This document shows, piece after piece, positions 18,963-27,806 of a stretch of 64,000 bases of DNA. This stretch comes from Halopenitus malekzadehii (GTDB lineage Archaea > Halobacteriota > Halobacteria > Halobacteriales > Haloferacaceae): assembly GCF_900108505.1 (NCBI RefSeq), contig NZ_FNWU01000001.1, positions 1 to 64,000 on the forward strand, written 5' to 3'. The position numbers and the translations under genes were made by a program. The notes under the pieces were generated by a model. The model was not told the origin of the DNA, made no database searches, and saw only the letters and a list, made by a program, of their open reading frames with translations. Position 1 is the first letter of the stretch; every line of letters starts with the position of its first letter.

Positions 18963-20528
18963 TCAATCGTCCGCCGTGGTTCGGTCGACGCCCTCGATGC
19001 CGGGGATCCCCTCGACACCCATCGACGCCAGTTCGCGTTTGAGTCCCTGTTCGTCCTCGATGTCCTGTGACAGCTCCATCGCCTGCGCGAAGTTCTTCAC
19101 GAGCCCACAGTTCGGGCCCTCCGGCGTCTCGGAGGGGCAGATGCGCCCCCACTGGGTCGCGTGCAGGTCCCGCGCCTCGAAGTGCGGCTGCGAGCGCGAC
19201 AGCGGCGATCGGAGACGACGCAGGTGTGAGAGCACGCCCATGTAATCCGTCCGATCGACGAGCTGGGAGACGCCCGACCGGCCGCCGACCCAGTTGCCCG
19301 TCGCGATCGGGTGTTCGAGTCGCTCGGTCAACACGTCCGAGCGGACGACCGTGTTGACGGTGAGATCGCGGTTCCGCATGTTGGCGCGCTCGAGCTGGTA
19401 CTTCACGTCCCGCGCCAGCTTGTTGAGCGCCGTCCGGAACAGGTCCTTCATCAGGTCGCCGGAGACCTTGAGCCGCTTGTTCGCGTAGTGGTCTTTGTCG
19501 TCGGACTCCCGGCGCCCCAGCGCCAGCTCGAAACACGCCTCCGCCATCCGGCAGAGGTAGTAGGCCTTGTTGATCCGCACGTCCTCCTCCTCGACACCCT
19601 CCTCGTGGAGGTGCGGCAGGAGGTAGCGGTCGATCACGTAGTTCGCCCGCTTCAGCTGGTAGTTCTTGCCCTGTCCGCTGGCGACGCGCTTGCCCAGCTC
19701 CTCGATGGCCTCCTCTTCGGTCTGAACGGACGCCTCCTCGAGGTTCTCGAGCATATACTTCACGATCTCCGGGTCGTCGGAGACGCGGTGGACGATCTCC
19801 TCGTCCGACTCGAGACCGAGCGCGCGCACGAGCGTGACGAAGTCGATCGATCCCGAGACGGACGGGAACGAGACCTCGAGCAGTCCCTCGCGGTTGCGCT
19901 CACACAGCACCAGCGCGCGGTAGCCACGTCGCTGAGAGAACGTCTTGGCGACCTGGATCTCGTCGCCGTACTTCGAGTCGTACTCCGCGAGGATCTTGTT
20001 CGGCGCGAGGTCCTCGGAGGTCATCAGGACGCGCTCTGAGCCGTTGACGATGAAGTAGCCACCGGGATCGACGGGGTCCTCGCCGATGTCGATCAGTTCC
20101 TCGTCGGAGAAGCCGGCCATATTGCACTTCTCGGAGCCGACCATGATCGGCATCCGACCGACCTTCGTCTCCGTGGTGTCGACGACCGTTTCCGGCTCAT
20201 CCTCGCCGCCACGGACGATGGACATCTCCATAAAGACCGGCGCGGAGTAGGTGATGTTCCGCAGACGGGCCTCCTGGGGATACAGCAGTTCCTCTGACCC
20301 GTCGGCCTCGCGGACCCGCGGTGTGACCATTCGAACGTCGCCGAGTTCGACGTAGACGGGCTCCTGGCCCTCCTTGTCGCCGATGTCGGTTTCGATCGTC
20401 TCCTTCTCGTCGACGACGTCCTGCATCCCGCGGTTCAGGAAGTTGTTGAACGAGCGGAAGTGGTGTTCTGCGAGCCGTTCATCCGAGAAGTATTCGCGTG
20501 AAACGACGCGTCGGTCTTCCCTATTCAT
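18963..20528 (-). CDS. rpoB2: DNA-directed RNA polymerase subunit B''
   Basis: 521 residues. It holds the N-terminal half of the second-largest subunit: protrusion and lobe, the [13 protein letters not shown] segment, and near the end the fork region with [20 protein letters not shown] and [18 protein letters not shown]. The start overlaps the rpoH stop by 4 nt. Sequence from the start ([20 protein letters not shown]) is typical of the family. Confidence 0.95.
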   Translation of the reverse strand: MNREDRRVVSREYFSDERLAEHHFRSFNNFLNRGMQDVVDEKETIETDIGDKEGQEPVYVELGDVRMVTPRVREADGSEELLYPQEARLRNITYSAPVFMEMSIVRGGEDEPETVVDTTETKVGRMPIMVGSEKCNMAGFSDEELIDIGEDPVDPGGYFIVNGSERVLMTSEDLAPNKILAEYDSKYGDEIQVAKTFSQRRGYRALVLCERNREGLLEVSFPSVSGSIDFVTLVRALGLESDEEIVHRVSDDPEIVKYMLENLEEASVQTEEEAIEELGKRVASGQGKNYQLKRANYVIDRYLLPHLHEEGVEEEDVRINKAYYLCRMAEACFELALGRRESDDKDHYANKRLKVSGDLMKDLFRTALNKLARDVKYQLERANMRNRDLTVNTVVRSDVLTERLEHPIATGNWVGGRSGVSQLVDRTDYMGVLSHLRRLRSPLSRSQPHFEARDLHATQWGRICPSETPEGPNCGLVKNFAQAMELSQDIEDEQGLKRELASMGVEGIPGIEGVDRTTADD

Positions 20529-20755
20529 GAGATCACGAGTCGATAGACGATCGCCTGGTCGGTCGTTCGGGACTCCCGGGTGATCTTGACGACGTCTCCG
20601 GGTTCGGCGTCGTCGGGTAGTGCCGGGTCAGTGCGTTTGATACGCGGCAGGTCTGTTTTCGATATGTTGTACTCCGTGAGCACCTCCTCGACCCGCTCCG
20701 GGTCGTCGAGAAGCTCGTGGTCGGGAACGAGTTCGTGGTCAGTTACGTTTACCAT
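20525..20755 (-). CDS. rpoH: DNA-directed RNA polymerase subunit H
   Basis: 76 residues, the normal length of archaeal RpoH (equivalent to the RPB5 C-terminal domain). Conserved LVPDHELL and [21 protein letters not shown], then [12 protein letters not shown]. It is the first gene of the operon rpoH-rpoB2-rpoB1-rpoA1-rpoA2-nusA, all minus strand with overlaps or very short gaps. Confidence 0.96.
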   Translation of the reverse strand: MVNVTDHELVPDHELLDDPERVEEVLTEYNISKTDLPRIKRTDPALPDDAEPGDVVKITRESRTTDQAIVYRLVIS

Positions 20756-21076
20756 GGGTGATGGGGAAAGAAGCTATCACGAGATACTACAGGTCGCTAT
20801 TGGCCCCACGCTCATAAGAGTTGCCAACCGAGGCGCGAAGCGCGGCTGCCGGCTGGCGGGCGAGTGATATCCGAACACACGGTCGGTCAATATAAAAGGG
20901 TGACGCCGCCGCTGGGGCCGCTCGTCGCGCTGCGGCGGATCGGTGGAGTCGGCCAGCTCCTCTCCGTGGTCCCAAACCGATCGAATGGGGCCAGCTGATC
21001 GGATGTGACCGATCGACACGCCTGCCCCGGATGACAAGCCTTATTTATACTACTCGGCTATCCGAGAGTGCAGCAG
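20756..21076. promoter_or_regulatory. Divergent promoter region between the rpo operon and tRNA-Asp genes
   Basis: No gene is seen in these 321 bases. A strong TATA-like box for the rpo operon reads TATAAAA on the plus strand at 20891-20897 (minus: CCCTTTTATATT), implying a start near 20867 and a leader of about 110 nt. A second weaker box (minus TCTTATGA, about 20812-20819) would give a leader of about 35 nt. For the tRNA genes a box TTTATAC at 21044-21050 lies about 27 bases before the mature 5' end. A small GCGC-GAA-GCGC hairpin lies at about 20832-20842 inside the long leader. Confidence 0.6.
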
Positions 21077-21149
21077 GCCCGGATGGTGTAGTGGCCCATC
21101 ATACGACCCTGTCACGGTCGTGACGCGGGTTCAAATCCCGCTCCGGGCG
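21077..21149 (+). tRNA. tRNA-Asp (anticodon GTC)
   Basis: 73 nt. The acceptor stem GCCCGGA pairs with TCCGGGC, discriminator G; the anticodon stem CGACC/GGTCG encloses CTGTCAC with GTC at 21111-21113; the T-arm is GGGTTCAAATCCC. No CCA is encoded and there is no intron. Confidence 0.97.
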
Positions 21150-21180
21150 CTCTTGCTGCGACCGACCGCGAACACCGGCT

Positions 21181-21253
21181 GCCCGGATGGTGTAGTGGCC
21201 CATCATACGACCCTGTCACGGTCGTGACGCGGGTTCAAATCCCGCTCCGGGCG
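21181..21253 (+). tRNA. tRNA-Asp (anticodon GTC), second identical copy
   Basis: Identical over all 73 nt to the copy at 21077-21149, after a 31-bp spacer that shows no clear TATA box of its own. A TTTT run follows at 21254-21257, suitable for termination. The two copies are probably transcribed together. Confidence 0.97.
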
Positions 21254-21439
21254 TTTTACGAACAACACGACGAGCGGAGCGAACCGTCCGTCGAAAACGC
21301 AGATGACGGGAATTTCTGCCGTCGCAACAACGAGTGAGGAGCCACGCGAGTCGATCGCCACTCAACCGTGAGCGAGGAGCATTTTTCCATCGAGGGGATT
21401 CACTCTCCCGCGAGAGCATTCCCTCTCCTCCGGGAGGAT

Positions 21440-21703
21440 TCACTCCTCCTCGAGGAGGCCGAGATCGCGCGCGACCAGGTCCGCAAGCCGGTCGGCGATC
21501 CCCGGCGCGACCTCGGCGATCTCCTCACCGTCGTGGCGGGTTCGGTTGTGGCGGTCGATCGCGTCCGCCAGCGACGACAGCGGGACGCGCGTCGTCGTCT
21601 CACAGGCCGAACACCGGATCGGGACGGTCGGTTCGTCCTCGTCCGTGGCCGTCACCGGTTCGGTGCCGTCGGCGGCGTCGTCCGCCTCACTGGTGTCGCT
21701 CAT
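21440..21703 (-). CDS. Small acidic protein with a C2H2-like zinc finger
   Basis: 87 residues from the ATG at 21703. An acidic N-terminus (SEADDAADGTEPVT) is followed by a candidate finger, CSAC then HNRTRH (Cys-x2-Cys and His-x4-His about 17 residues apart), and an acidic, Leu-rich C-terminal helix. Small zinc-finger proteins of this type are common in haloarchaea and mostly uncharacterised. The function is unknown. Confidence 0.7.
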   Translation of the reverse strand: MSDTSEADDAADGTEPVTATDEDEPTVPIRCSACETTTRVPLSSLADAIDRHNRTRHDGEEIAEVAPGIADRLADLVARDLGLLEEE

Positions 21704-21810
21704 TGACGATGAGATGGTCCCGCGGCCGACATAAACACGTTGAACCGGTCGCCCACGTGGCGGCGGGAAAGGGGAATCCTTATCGCTCCGATCCGTGATA
21801 TCATCGCACG

Positions 21811-22539
21811 ATGCATACGGCACGCTTCCGCGATCCGGCGGGCACCGTTCGAACCGGCGAGTGGACCGACGATGGCCTCCACGCTGCGGGCGAGATCTAT
21901 GACGTCGACGCGGTCGACGTCCTTCCGCCCGTCTCCCCGAGCAAGATCGTCTGCGTCGGGTTGAACTACGTCGACCACGCGGCCGAGTCCGGGAAGGACG
22001 TGCCGGACCGGCCGCTGTTGTTCCTGAAGCCGCCGAACACGCTGTCCGGCCACGGCGACACGGTCACGCTCCCGGCGGGACCGGACCGGATCGACCACGA
22101 GGCCGAACTGGGCGTCGTGATCGGTCAGCAGTGCCGCAACGTCGACGCGGCCGACGCCGAGGACGTGATCGCGGGCTACACCTGCGTGAACGACCTCTCG
22201 AACCGCGACGACCAGCGCCAGGAGCAGAACTGGGTCCGCGGGAAGGCGTTCGATAACGCCGCTCCGATCGGCCCGGTCGTGGCCGACCCCGCGGACGTCC
22301 CCGACGACGCCGCCATCGAGTGCCGCGTGAACGGCGAGACGCGGCAGTCATCCAGCATCGACGCCCTCAGCTTCTCGCCCGCGGATCTGATCGCCGAGAT
22401 CACCGACTTCATCACCCTCGAACCCGGCGACGTCATCGCGACCGGGACGCCGGCAGGGGTCAGCCCCCTGGCCGACGGCGACGAGGTCGTCGTCGAGATC
22501 GAGGGTATCGGCGCGCTCGAGACGACCGTTCGGCGGTGA
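21811..22539 (+). CDS. Fumarylacetoacetate hydrolase family protein
   Basis: 242 residues. The catalytic core motifs are KIVCVGLNYVDHAAE, LFLKPPNTLSGHG, HEAELGVVIGQ (metal-binding Glu), and GYTCVNDLSNRDDQ, with the C-terminal FITLEPGDVIATGTPAGV. This is the compact bacterial/archaeal form that acts on acylpyruvates or oxaloacetate-like beta-keto acids, or 2-hydroxyhepta-2,4-diene-1,7-dioate. The exact substrate cannot be read from the context. Confidence 0.9.
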   Translation: MHTARFRDPAGTVRTGEWTDDGLHAAGEIYDVDAVDVLPPVSPSKIVCVGLNYVDHAAESGKDVPDRPLLFLKPPNTLSGHGDTVTLPAGPDRIDHEAELGVVIGQQCRNVDAADAEDVIAGYTCVNDLSNRDDQRQEQNWVRGKAFDNAAPIGPVVADPADVPDDAAIECRVNGETRQSSSIDALSFSPADLIAEITDFITLEPGDVIATGTPAGVSPLADGDEVVVEIEGIGALETTVRR

Positions 22540-22650
22540 GGCCGGCTCTCTCGATCGGATCCCTCGGCCGGATCGCTGACGCCTGACGCCGGTCGTCCCC
22601 GCTCGAGCAACCACACCGCTTATTCGACGCCCCGTCCAACTCCGGTCACG

Positions 22651-23820
22651 ATGGACCCGCTGTACGCGCGGTATCCGTTCTTCGAGGCGGCCCGCGAGGC
22701 GGTCGCCGGCGCCGACGTCTCGCTGCCCGCGCTCGTCGCGTCTGACGCGCCGGCGGTCGAGCGCGGTCGCGAACGCGTCGAGCGCGCGCTCCGTTCGGGA
22801 ACGACCGCGAGCGAGACGCCAGATGCCTACGACGTGACGGCGGAACTGCTCTCGTATCCGATCGCCCGGATCCTCGTCTCCCTGCTGGAGTCGACCGCCG
22901 CCGTCGAGAAGTACGCGAGCGCGGAAGCCGCCACCGCCGCCGACCGGATTCGCGAGGACCTCGAGCGCGAGGACGCCCTCCGATCGACCGATTCCGTCTC
23001 GCTCGATCTCTCCGACGTTCTCCGGGAGTTCGACCTCGCGGACGCGGTCCGACCCGCGGTCCGTGGGACGAACGGTGGAGCCGGATCGACGGGTCAGGTG
23101 GTCGAGCCCCACGTGCGTGGCGGCTCGTCGGGACGACCGTCCACGCGCGATCCGGAGTGGTTTCGGATCGACGTGGGTCCGTATCTCCAGTTGTTCGACG
23201 CGGAGTGGGGCGATCGGTGGCGTCTCGTCAACCGCGAGCTCCGGGACGGCACGGTTTGGATCGATCGGGCCGACCTCGACCGATGTCTGGAGCGGGCAGC
23301 ACGATCGCGGATTCTCGAGGGGCTTCCCTTCGAGTTCGCGGACGACGACGGGATCAGCAGCGACCTCGAGGCACACGTCGCCGACCTCCGTCGGCTTCTC
23401 GACGAGCGGGCGACCGTCGGCAGCTTCGACGTCGTGGTCCCTGAGCTGTTCCCGCCGTGTATGCGAAACCTGATCGACAAGGCCGAGCGGGAGGCGGCGC
23501 TGTCGCCCCCCGAGAGCCTCGCGTTGATGGCGTTTCTGACGGCCATCGGGATGTCGCCCGACGAGATCGTCGCCTTCTGTGCCGACACCAGCCTCGACGC
23601 CGAGGGCATTCGCTACCAGACCGAATATCTCCGCGACGAGGCCGGGGCTCAGTACCCGCCGCCGACCTGTGAGACGCTCTCGGCGTACGGGATCTGTCAC
23701 AACGAGGACGACCACTGGCAGGTCGCCGGCGATCCGCTGGCCTACTATGAGGCTCGGTTGGAGGCAGCCGAGGATATCGTCGACTGGCGAGACCGAAACG
23801 ACGTCGCCGAGGCGGCGTGA
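22651..23820 (+). CDS. priL: DNA primase large subunit PriL
   Basis: 389 residues. The N-terminal helical domain begins DPLYARYPFFEAARE; the C-terminal Fe-S domain has four Cys in PPCMRNL, AFCAD, PPTCETL and GICHNED, the set that binds a 4Fe-4S cluster in archaeal/eukaryal primase. A roughly 20-residue Gly/Arg-containing insert occurs near residues 138-165. With PriS (not in this window) it makes RNA primers for replication. The small membrane gene downstream converges on it. Confidence 0.93.
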   Translation: MDPLYARYPFFEAAREAVAGADVSLPALVASDAPAVERGRERVERALRSGTTASETPDAYDVTAELLSYPIARILVSLLESTAAVEKYASAEAATAADRIREDLEREDALRSTDSVSLDLSDVLREFDLADAVRPAVRGTNGGAGSTGQVVEPHVRGGSSGRPSTRDPEWFRIDVGPYLQLFDAEWGDRWRLVNRELRDGTVWIDRADLDRCLERAARSRILEGLPFEFADDDGISSDLEAHVADLRRLLDERATVGSFDVVVPELFPPCMRNLIDKAEREAALSPPESLALMAFLTAIGMSPDEIVAFCADTSLDAEGIRYQTEYLRDEAGAQYPPPTCETLSAYGICHNEDDHWQVAGDPLAYYEARLEAAEDIVDWRDRNDVAEAA

Positions 23821-23832
23821 GTCGGCGGCGTC

Positions 23833-24075
23833 TCAGACCGCCCCGTCGGTTCCGTTCGCCCGCATCAGGTAGACGCCGACGAGCGCCATCAACAGGACGA
23901 ACCCGCCGAGCAGCCCGACCAGCGCGATTCCGCCCGCCGGCGCCAGCGAGATCCCGTCTGTGGAACCGCTTCCGGTCCCGAACCGACTTCCGACCGCGAC
24001 GAGACCGACGACGAAGACGAGGACAGCGGCGAGGGAGACGACGATCTGGCGACGAAGCTCCGCGTCGATTTCCAT
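23833..24075 (-). CDS. Small two-helix membrane protein
   Basis: 80 residues from the ATG at 24075, with helices at about 9-28 and 45-68 separated by a Gly/Ser-rich loop, and a short C-terminus. The family is not recognised with confidence. It sits between priL and hjc in the opposite orientation to priL; a role with these genes is not indicated. Confidence 0.65.
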   Translation of the reverse strand: MEIDAELRRQIVVSLAAVLVFVVGLVAVGSRFGTGSGSTDGISLAPAGGIALVGLLGGFVLLMALVGVYLMRANGTDGAV

Positions 24076-24155
24076 ACGTCCGGCTCCGAACGGCCGGGTC
24101 AAAAGCATGTCGAACCGGCGATCCACGTTCGTCGCCTCGGATGTCGTCGAGGGGA

Positions 24156-24593
24156 TCAGCCGTCGCCGTTCCGGATGTCGTCGAGCGTCGTCCGTTCGGA
24201 GTCGCCGACGAACTCCGCGAAGTCGGTCCCGTCGGCGAGCGCGGTCTCCTTCTTCACCCGGTAGTTGCCGCCGTCGGTCGTGTAGAGGTCGCCCGGATGG
24301 AAGAAGTACCAGTCCTCACGGTCGAACCGGACGGCGATCCGGGCCTTCGCGCCGAAGTTCCGCGAGAAGAACAACAGCGCCTCGACCTCCTCGCCGTCGA
24401 GGTAGATCGGGTCGCCGGCGCTGGATTTGGCCTCGATCGCGTAGAACCGCTCGCCGTTGCCCGCGAGCACGTCCGGAAGTTCGCGTTCGGTTGCACTCCC
24501 GCTTGCGGGTGCGCGCATCACCGCGAACCCGGCCTCGTCGAGGGCGTTGACGAGCTCGCGCTCGCGGCGGTCGCCCTTCCGGTTAGCAGACAT
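24156..24593 (-). CDS. hjc: Holliday junction resolvase Hjc
   Basis: 145 residues. The nuclease residues are present in order: Glu in [15 protein letters not shown], Asp in ELPDVLAG, and Glu-x-Lys in YAIEAKSS. Archaeal Hjc is a homodimer that cuts four-way DNA junctions in recombination repair. The C-terminal part after residue 110 is somewhat longer than in crenarchaeal Hjc. Confidence 0.93.
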   Translation of the reverse strand: MSANRKGDRRERELVNALDEAGFAVMRAPASGSATERELPDVLAGNGERFYAIEAKSSAGDPIYLDGEEVEALLFFSRNFGAKARIAVRFDREDWYFFHPGDLYTTDGGNYRVKKETALADGTDFAEFVGDSERTTLDDIRNGDG

Positions 24594-24715
24594 CGATCGG
24601 CCTCCGGACGGCGGGTCGGTCGCAGTCGCGTGCGTCGGTCATATCGGTCGTTTCGTGCACCCGGGTAAAAACGCGACGCCCGACGTCGGTTCGGGCGACG
24701 CCGCCCGGTTCGGCT

Positions 24716-26002
24716 CTATGTTCCGTGTTCCCAGCTGTCCATATACTCGCGCTGTGTCTCCGACAGCGAGTCGTACGCGACGCCCTCGGCGGCGAGCTTG
24801 ATCTCGGCGACCTCGCGGTCGAGCTCGTCGGGGACGTCGTGGACGCCCGCCGCGTAGTCGTTGCTGTTCTCGACGAGCTCGCGCACGCAGACCGCCTGGA
24901 TCCCGAAGCTCTGGTCCATCACCTCGACCGGATGACCGAGCGCGATGGGCGCGGCGAGGTTGACGAGCCGCCCCTCGGCGATCACGTTCAGCTCGCGGCC
25001 GTCGGCCATTTCGTAGGCCTCGACCCCGTCGCGGGCCTCGAACTGGTCGACGGCGAGCTCCTCGAGATCTTCGAGGTTCACCTCGACGTCGAAGTGGCCG
25101 GCGTTCGCCAGCAGGACGCCGTCCTGCATGACCTCGAAGTGTTCCTTCGTGATCACGTCGCGGTTGCCGGTGGTCGTGATGAAGACGTCGCCCGTCGCGG
25201 CGGCCTCGTCCATCGGCAACACGTCGTAGCCCTCCATGTGCGCCTCCAGGGCGCGCCGGGGTTCGACCTCGGTTACGATGACGTTCGCGTTCTGGCCGGC
25301 CGCCTTCTTCGCGACGCCTTTCCCGCAGTAGCCGTACCCGCCGACGACGACGTTCTTGCCCGCGAATGAGAGGTTCGTCGTCATCGCGATGGTCGCCAGC
25401 GAGGACTCGCCCGTGCCATGGATGTTGTCGAACAGCCGCTTCATCGGCGTGTCGTTGACCGCGAAGACCGGGTACTGAAGCTCCCCGTCGGCGTCCATCG
25501 CCCGCAGGCGGTGGACCCCCGTCGTCGTCTCCTCGGCCCCGCCGACGATCGAGTCGATCAGCTCGGGATACTCCTCGTGGACGAGCTTCACCATATCCAT
25601 CCCGTCGTCAACGGTGATCGTCGGGTCGTGGGCGACGACCGCGTGCATCGCGTCGTAGTAGTCCTCGTCGTCGACGCCGCGGACGGCGTAGGAGGTGATG
25701 TTCTCGTGTGCGTCCAGCGCGGCGGAGACGTCGTCGTGGGTCGACAGCGGGTTACACCCGGTGATCGCGACCTCGGCGCCGCCGTCGGCCAGCAGCTCGA
25801 CGAGGTTCGCCGTCTTTGCCTCCACGTGCATCGCCATCGCGATGACCTCGCCCGCAAGCGGCTGGTCCGCGACGAACGACTCGCGCAGCTCCGTGAGGAT
25901 CGGCATATGCTGGAGGGCCCAATCCATCTTCCGGCGTCCCTCCTCGCGGGCCGTCTCCGGCTCCGCGAGATGCTCGACGACCGGTGAGTAGTGGTCGCTC
26001 AT
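24716..26002 (-). CDS. ahcY: Adenosylhomocysteinase (S-adenosyl-L-homocysteine hydrolase)
   Basis: 428 residues, the usual size for archaeal enzymes. The NAD-binding motif VVVGGYGYCGKGVAKKA and the conserved ANAGHFDVE are present, as are the N-terminal GAEVAITGCNPLSTHDDV and the C-terminal LAAEGVAYDSLSETQREY. It splits SAH into adenosine and homocysteine and keeps methyltransferases free of product inhibition. An SAH/MTA-type deaminase gene lies upstream on the same strand, beyond a 429-bp leader region. Confidence 0.95.
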   Translation of the reverse strand: MSDHYSPVVEHLAEPETAREEGRRKMDWALQHMPILTELRESFVADQPLAGEVIAMAMHVEAKTANLVELLADGGAEVAITGCNPLSTHDDVSAALDAHENITSYAVRGVDDEDYYDAMHAVVAHDPTITVDDGMDMVKLVHEEYPELIDSIVGGAEETTTGVHRLRAMDADGELQYPVFAVNDTPMKRLFDNIHGTGESSLATIAMTTNLSFAGKNVVVGGYGYCGKGVAKKAAGQNANVIVTEVEPRRALEAHMEGYDVLPMDEAAATGDVFITTTGNRDVITKEHFEVMQDGVLLANAGHFDVEVNLEDLEELAVDQFEARDGVEAYEMADGRELNVIAEGRLVNLAAPIALGHPVEVMDQSFGIQAVCVRELVENSNDYAAGVHDVPDELDREVAEIKLAAEGVAYDSLSETQREYMDSWEHGT

Positions 26003-26431
26003 GGCCGATACTGGTCGAGCCCGCTAGAAAACCCTACCGACACGCCTCGCTATCGGGTGGTGGATCGACGCGGACGACGACGGTTGGTGGTGTGGGTGAG
26101 ACGGTGGTGAGTGGTGGTGGGTGATGATGTAGGGGTCCCACGGTGAAGTGGTGAGTGTGTGGTGAGTGGTGTGGGTGCCCATCCGGACGGATGGGTCGTG
26201 GGAAACCCCCCATCGTGTGCCTCTCCCCGCGTCGCCCGCACTCGAAGACACGGTGGTGGTATCAATAAATCCCCCTCGCCGTTCGAACCGTGGAAACCGT
26301 TTAGAACCGTTTATACCGCCGATTTTCCCGTAAACGGTCGAAACTATCCGGTCGATCGCGCGGCGGGACCGTTCGGTTCGGTCGATTCGATCGCGGGGTG
26401 ACTCGGGCTGGCGCCGTGGCGTGTTCCGCGT
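26003..26431. promoter_or_regulatory. Long leader/regulatory region of ahcY with CA-rich tract and repeated ACCGTTTA motif
   Basis: 429 bases without a convincing gene. Seen in it: (1) ACCGTTTA as two direct copies at 26296-26303 and 26306-26313 and one inverted copy at 26331-26338; (2) a minus-strand TATAAA at 26310-26315 overlapping the second copy and a second box (minus TTTATTGA) near 26261-26268, either of which would start a 240-290 nt leader towards ahcY; (3) a perfect 8-bp inverted repeat CCCATCCG-GA-CGGATGGG at 26178-26195; (4) a tract at 26081-26177 almost purely G/T on the plus strand, so the leader RNA would be CA-rich. Regulation is inferred. Confidence 0.5.
26034..26213 (-). CDS. 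Possible 59-residue His/Pro/Thr-rich leader ORF upstream of ahcY
   Basis: From the ATG at 26213 the frame is open to a TAG 31 nt before the ahcY start. The peptide is rich in His (about 10), Pro and Thr, with runs such as HPHHSPHTHHF and HHHPPPLTT. Composition follows from the repetitive CA-rich DNA, so coding is doubtful; it is also unlike the acidic proteins around it. It could be a translated leader peptide or just open by chance. Confidence 0.2.
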   Translation of the reverse strand: MGGFPRPIRPDGHPHHSPHTHHFTVGPLHHHPPPLTTVSPTPPTVVVRVDPPPDSEACR

Positions 26432-27733
26432 TCACTCAGCTCGCGCCACGAGGTCGGCCGCGTGTTCCGCCGCCCGGTCCATCACGGCCGCCGCGTCGAG
26501 GGTGGTGACCTCCCGATCGCGCATCAGAACCGTCCCGTCACAGACGGTGTGGCGGACGTCGGAGCCACGGACCGCGTACGCGAGGTGTGACACGACGTCG
26601 TGAGCCGGCGTCAAATGCGGCGCCTCAAGGTCGACGACGATCAGGTCCGCCGCGGCGCCCGTCTCGATCCGGCCGCCGGGGAGACCGATCGCGTCGGCAC
26701 CGTCGCTCGTCGCCATCTCCACGACCGCCGCGGCCGGCACCGCCGACGCGTCGTCGGCGCCGATCTTGCCGACCATCGCGGTGTCGCGCATCTCACCGAA
26801 GAGGTCGAGGTCGTTGTTCGAGGCCGCGCCGTCGGTACCGATCCCGACGGTGACGCCCGCCTCCCGGAGGTGCTGGACCGGGGCGATCCCGGAGGCGAGC
26901 TTCATGTTCGAGGCCGGACAGTGGACCACCGCGGTGTCCGTCTCCGCGAGCAGTTCGATCTCGGTGTCGTCGACGTGTACGCCGTGAGCGAGGAACCGGT
27001 CCGGGCCGAGCGCGCCCCGGTCGGCCGCGTACTCCAGCGGGCGAACGCCGTGATCCTCGACGATTGGCTCCACCTCGCCCATCGTCTCGTTGGCGTGGAG
27101 ATGGACCCACAGGTCGTCTTCGTCCGCCGACTCGATCCCCTCCGCGAGCAGACCCTCCGGCACCGTCGTCAGCGAATGGGGCATAAACGCCGTCCGGATC
27201 CGGCCGTCCGCGGCGCCGTCGTAGGTTCGTGCGAACTCGAGGCTCCCCTCGAGGTCCGCGCGTGCATCGGCCTCATCCTTGCCGACGGCGACGACCCCCC
27301 GGCCGAGCCGCGCGCGGACCCCAGCCCGGTCGACCACGTCCGCGACGCGGTCCATCGAGAAGTACATGTCCGCAAACGCGGTCGTCCCGGACCGGATCAT
27401 CTCGAGGACGCCCAACTCCGCACCGACTTCGATGTCCTCGTCCGTGAGCTCGGCCTCGACGGGCCAGATGTCCTCACGCAGCCACGACTCCAGCGGCTTG
27501 TCGTCGGCGTGGCCGCGCAACAGCGTCATCGAGACGTGGGTGTGGCCGTTGACGAGCCCCGGCATCACGAGTCCCCCCTCGGCGTCGAGCGTCCGGGCGA
27601 TCTCCCGACCCGTGGTGACGTCCTCGCTGACCGCCTCGATCCGGCCCGCGTCCGCGTCGATCAGTACGTCCGCCTCGCTGACGCGGCCGTCGGGATGGAG
27701 CACCCGACCGCCGGTCACGGCAAGCGCGTTCAT
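26432..27733 (-). CDS. Amidohydrolase, 5-methylthioadenosine/S-adenosylhomocysteine deaminase type
   Basis: 433 residues from the ATG at 27733. The metal site motif is PGLVNGHTHVSMTLLRG, with further catalytic residues in DLWVHLHANETMGEV, FLAHGVHVDD and GIGTDGAASNNDLD. This is the MtaD/SahH-type deaminase of the amidohydrolase superfamily. It deaminates SAH or methylthioadenosine to inosyl products, and it fits with ahcY downstream. A long 5' extension of the frame (80 codons) was rejected: it is Arg/Ser-rich and runs into hisH. Confidence 0.9.
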   Translation of the reverse strand: MNALAVTGGRVLHPDGRVSEADVLIDADAGRIEAVSEDVTTGREIARTLDAEGGLVMPGLVNGHTHVSMTLLRGHADDKPLESWLREDIWPVEAELTDEDIEVGAELGVLEMIRSGTTAFADMYFSMDRVADVVDRAGVRARLGRGVVAVGKDEADARADLEGSLEFARTYDGAADGRIRTAFMPHSLTTVPEGLLAEGIESADEDDLWVHLHANETMGEVEPIVEDHGVRPLEYAADRGALGPDRFLAHGVHVDDTEIELLAETDTAVVHCPASNMKLASGIAPVQHLREAGVTVGIGTDGAASNNDLDLFGEMRDTAMVGKIGADDASAVPAAAVVEMATSDGADAIGLPGGRIETGAAADLIVVDLEAPHLTPAHDVVSHLAYAVRGSDVRHTVCDGTVLMRDREVTTLDAAAVMDRAAEHAADLVARAE

Positions 27734-27806
27734 GCGCAACCGTTCGCTCAGCGACGGCGTAACTCCACCGAAACCGGTCGGGTTGCGACGGGGTGGCGCC
27801 GGCCCG

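Noticed and set aside
21077-21253. tRNA-Asp as an integration (att) site
   Set aside because: No integrase nearby and no partial tRNA copy; the second copy is complete and identical, so duplication is simpler.
26003-26431. Known SAH or SAM riboswitch upstream of ahcY
   Set aside because: No conserved riboswitch core could be traced, and the leader is mostly an unstructured CA-rich tract.
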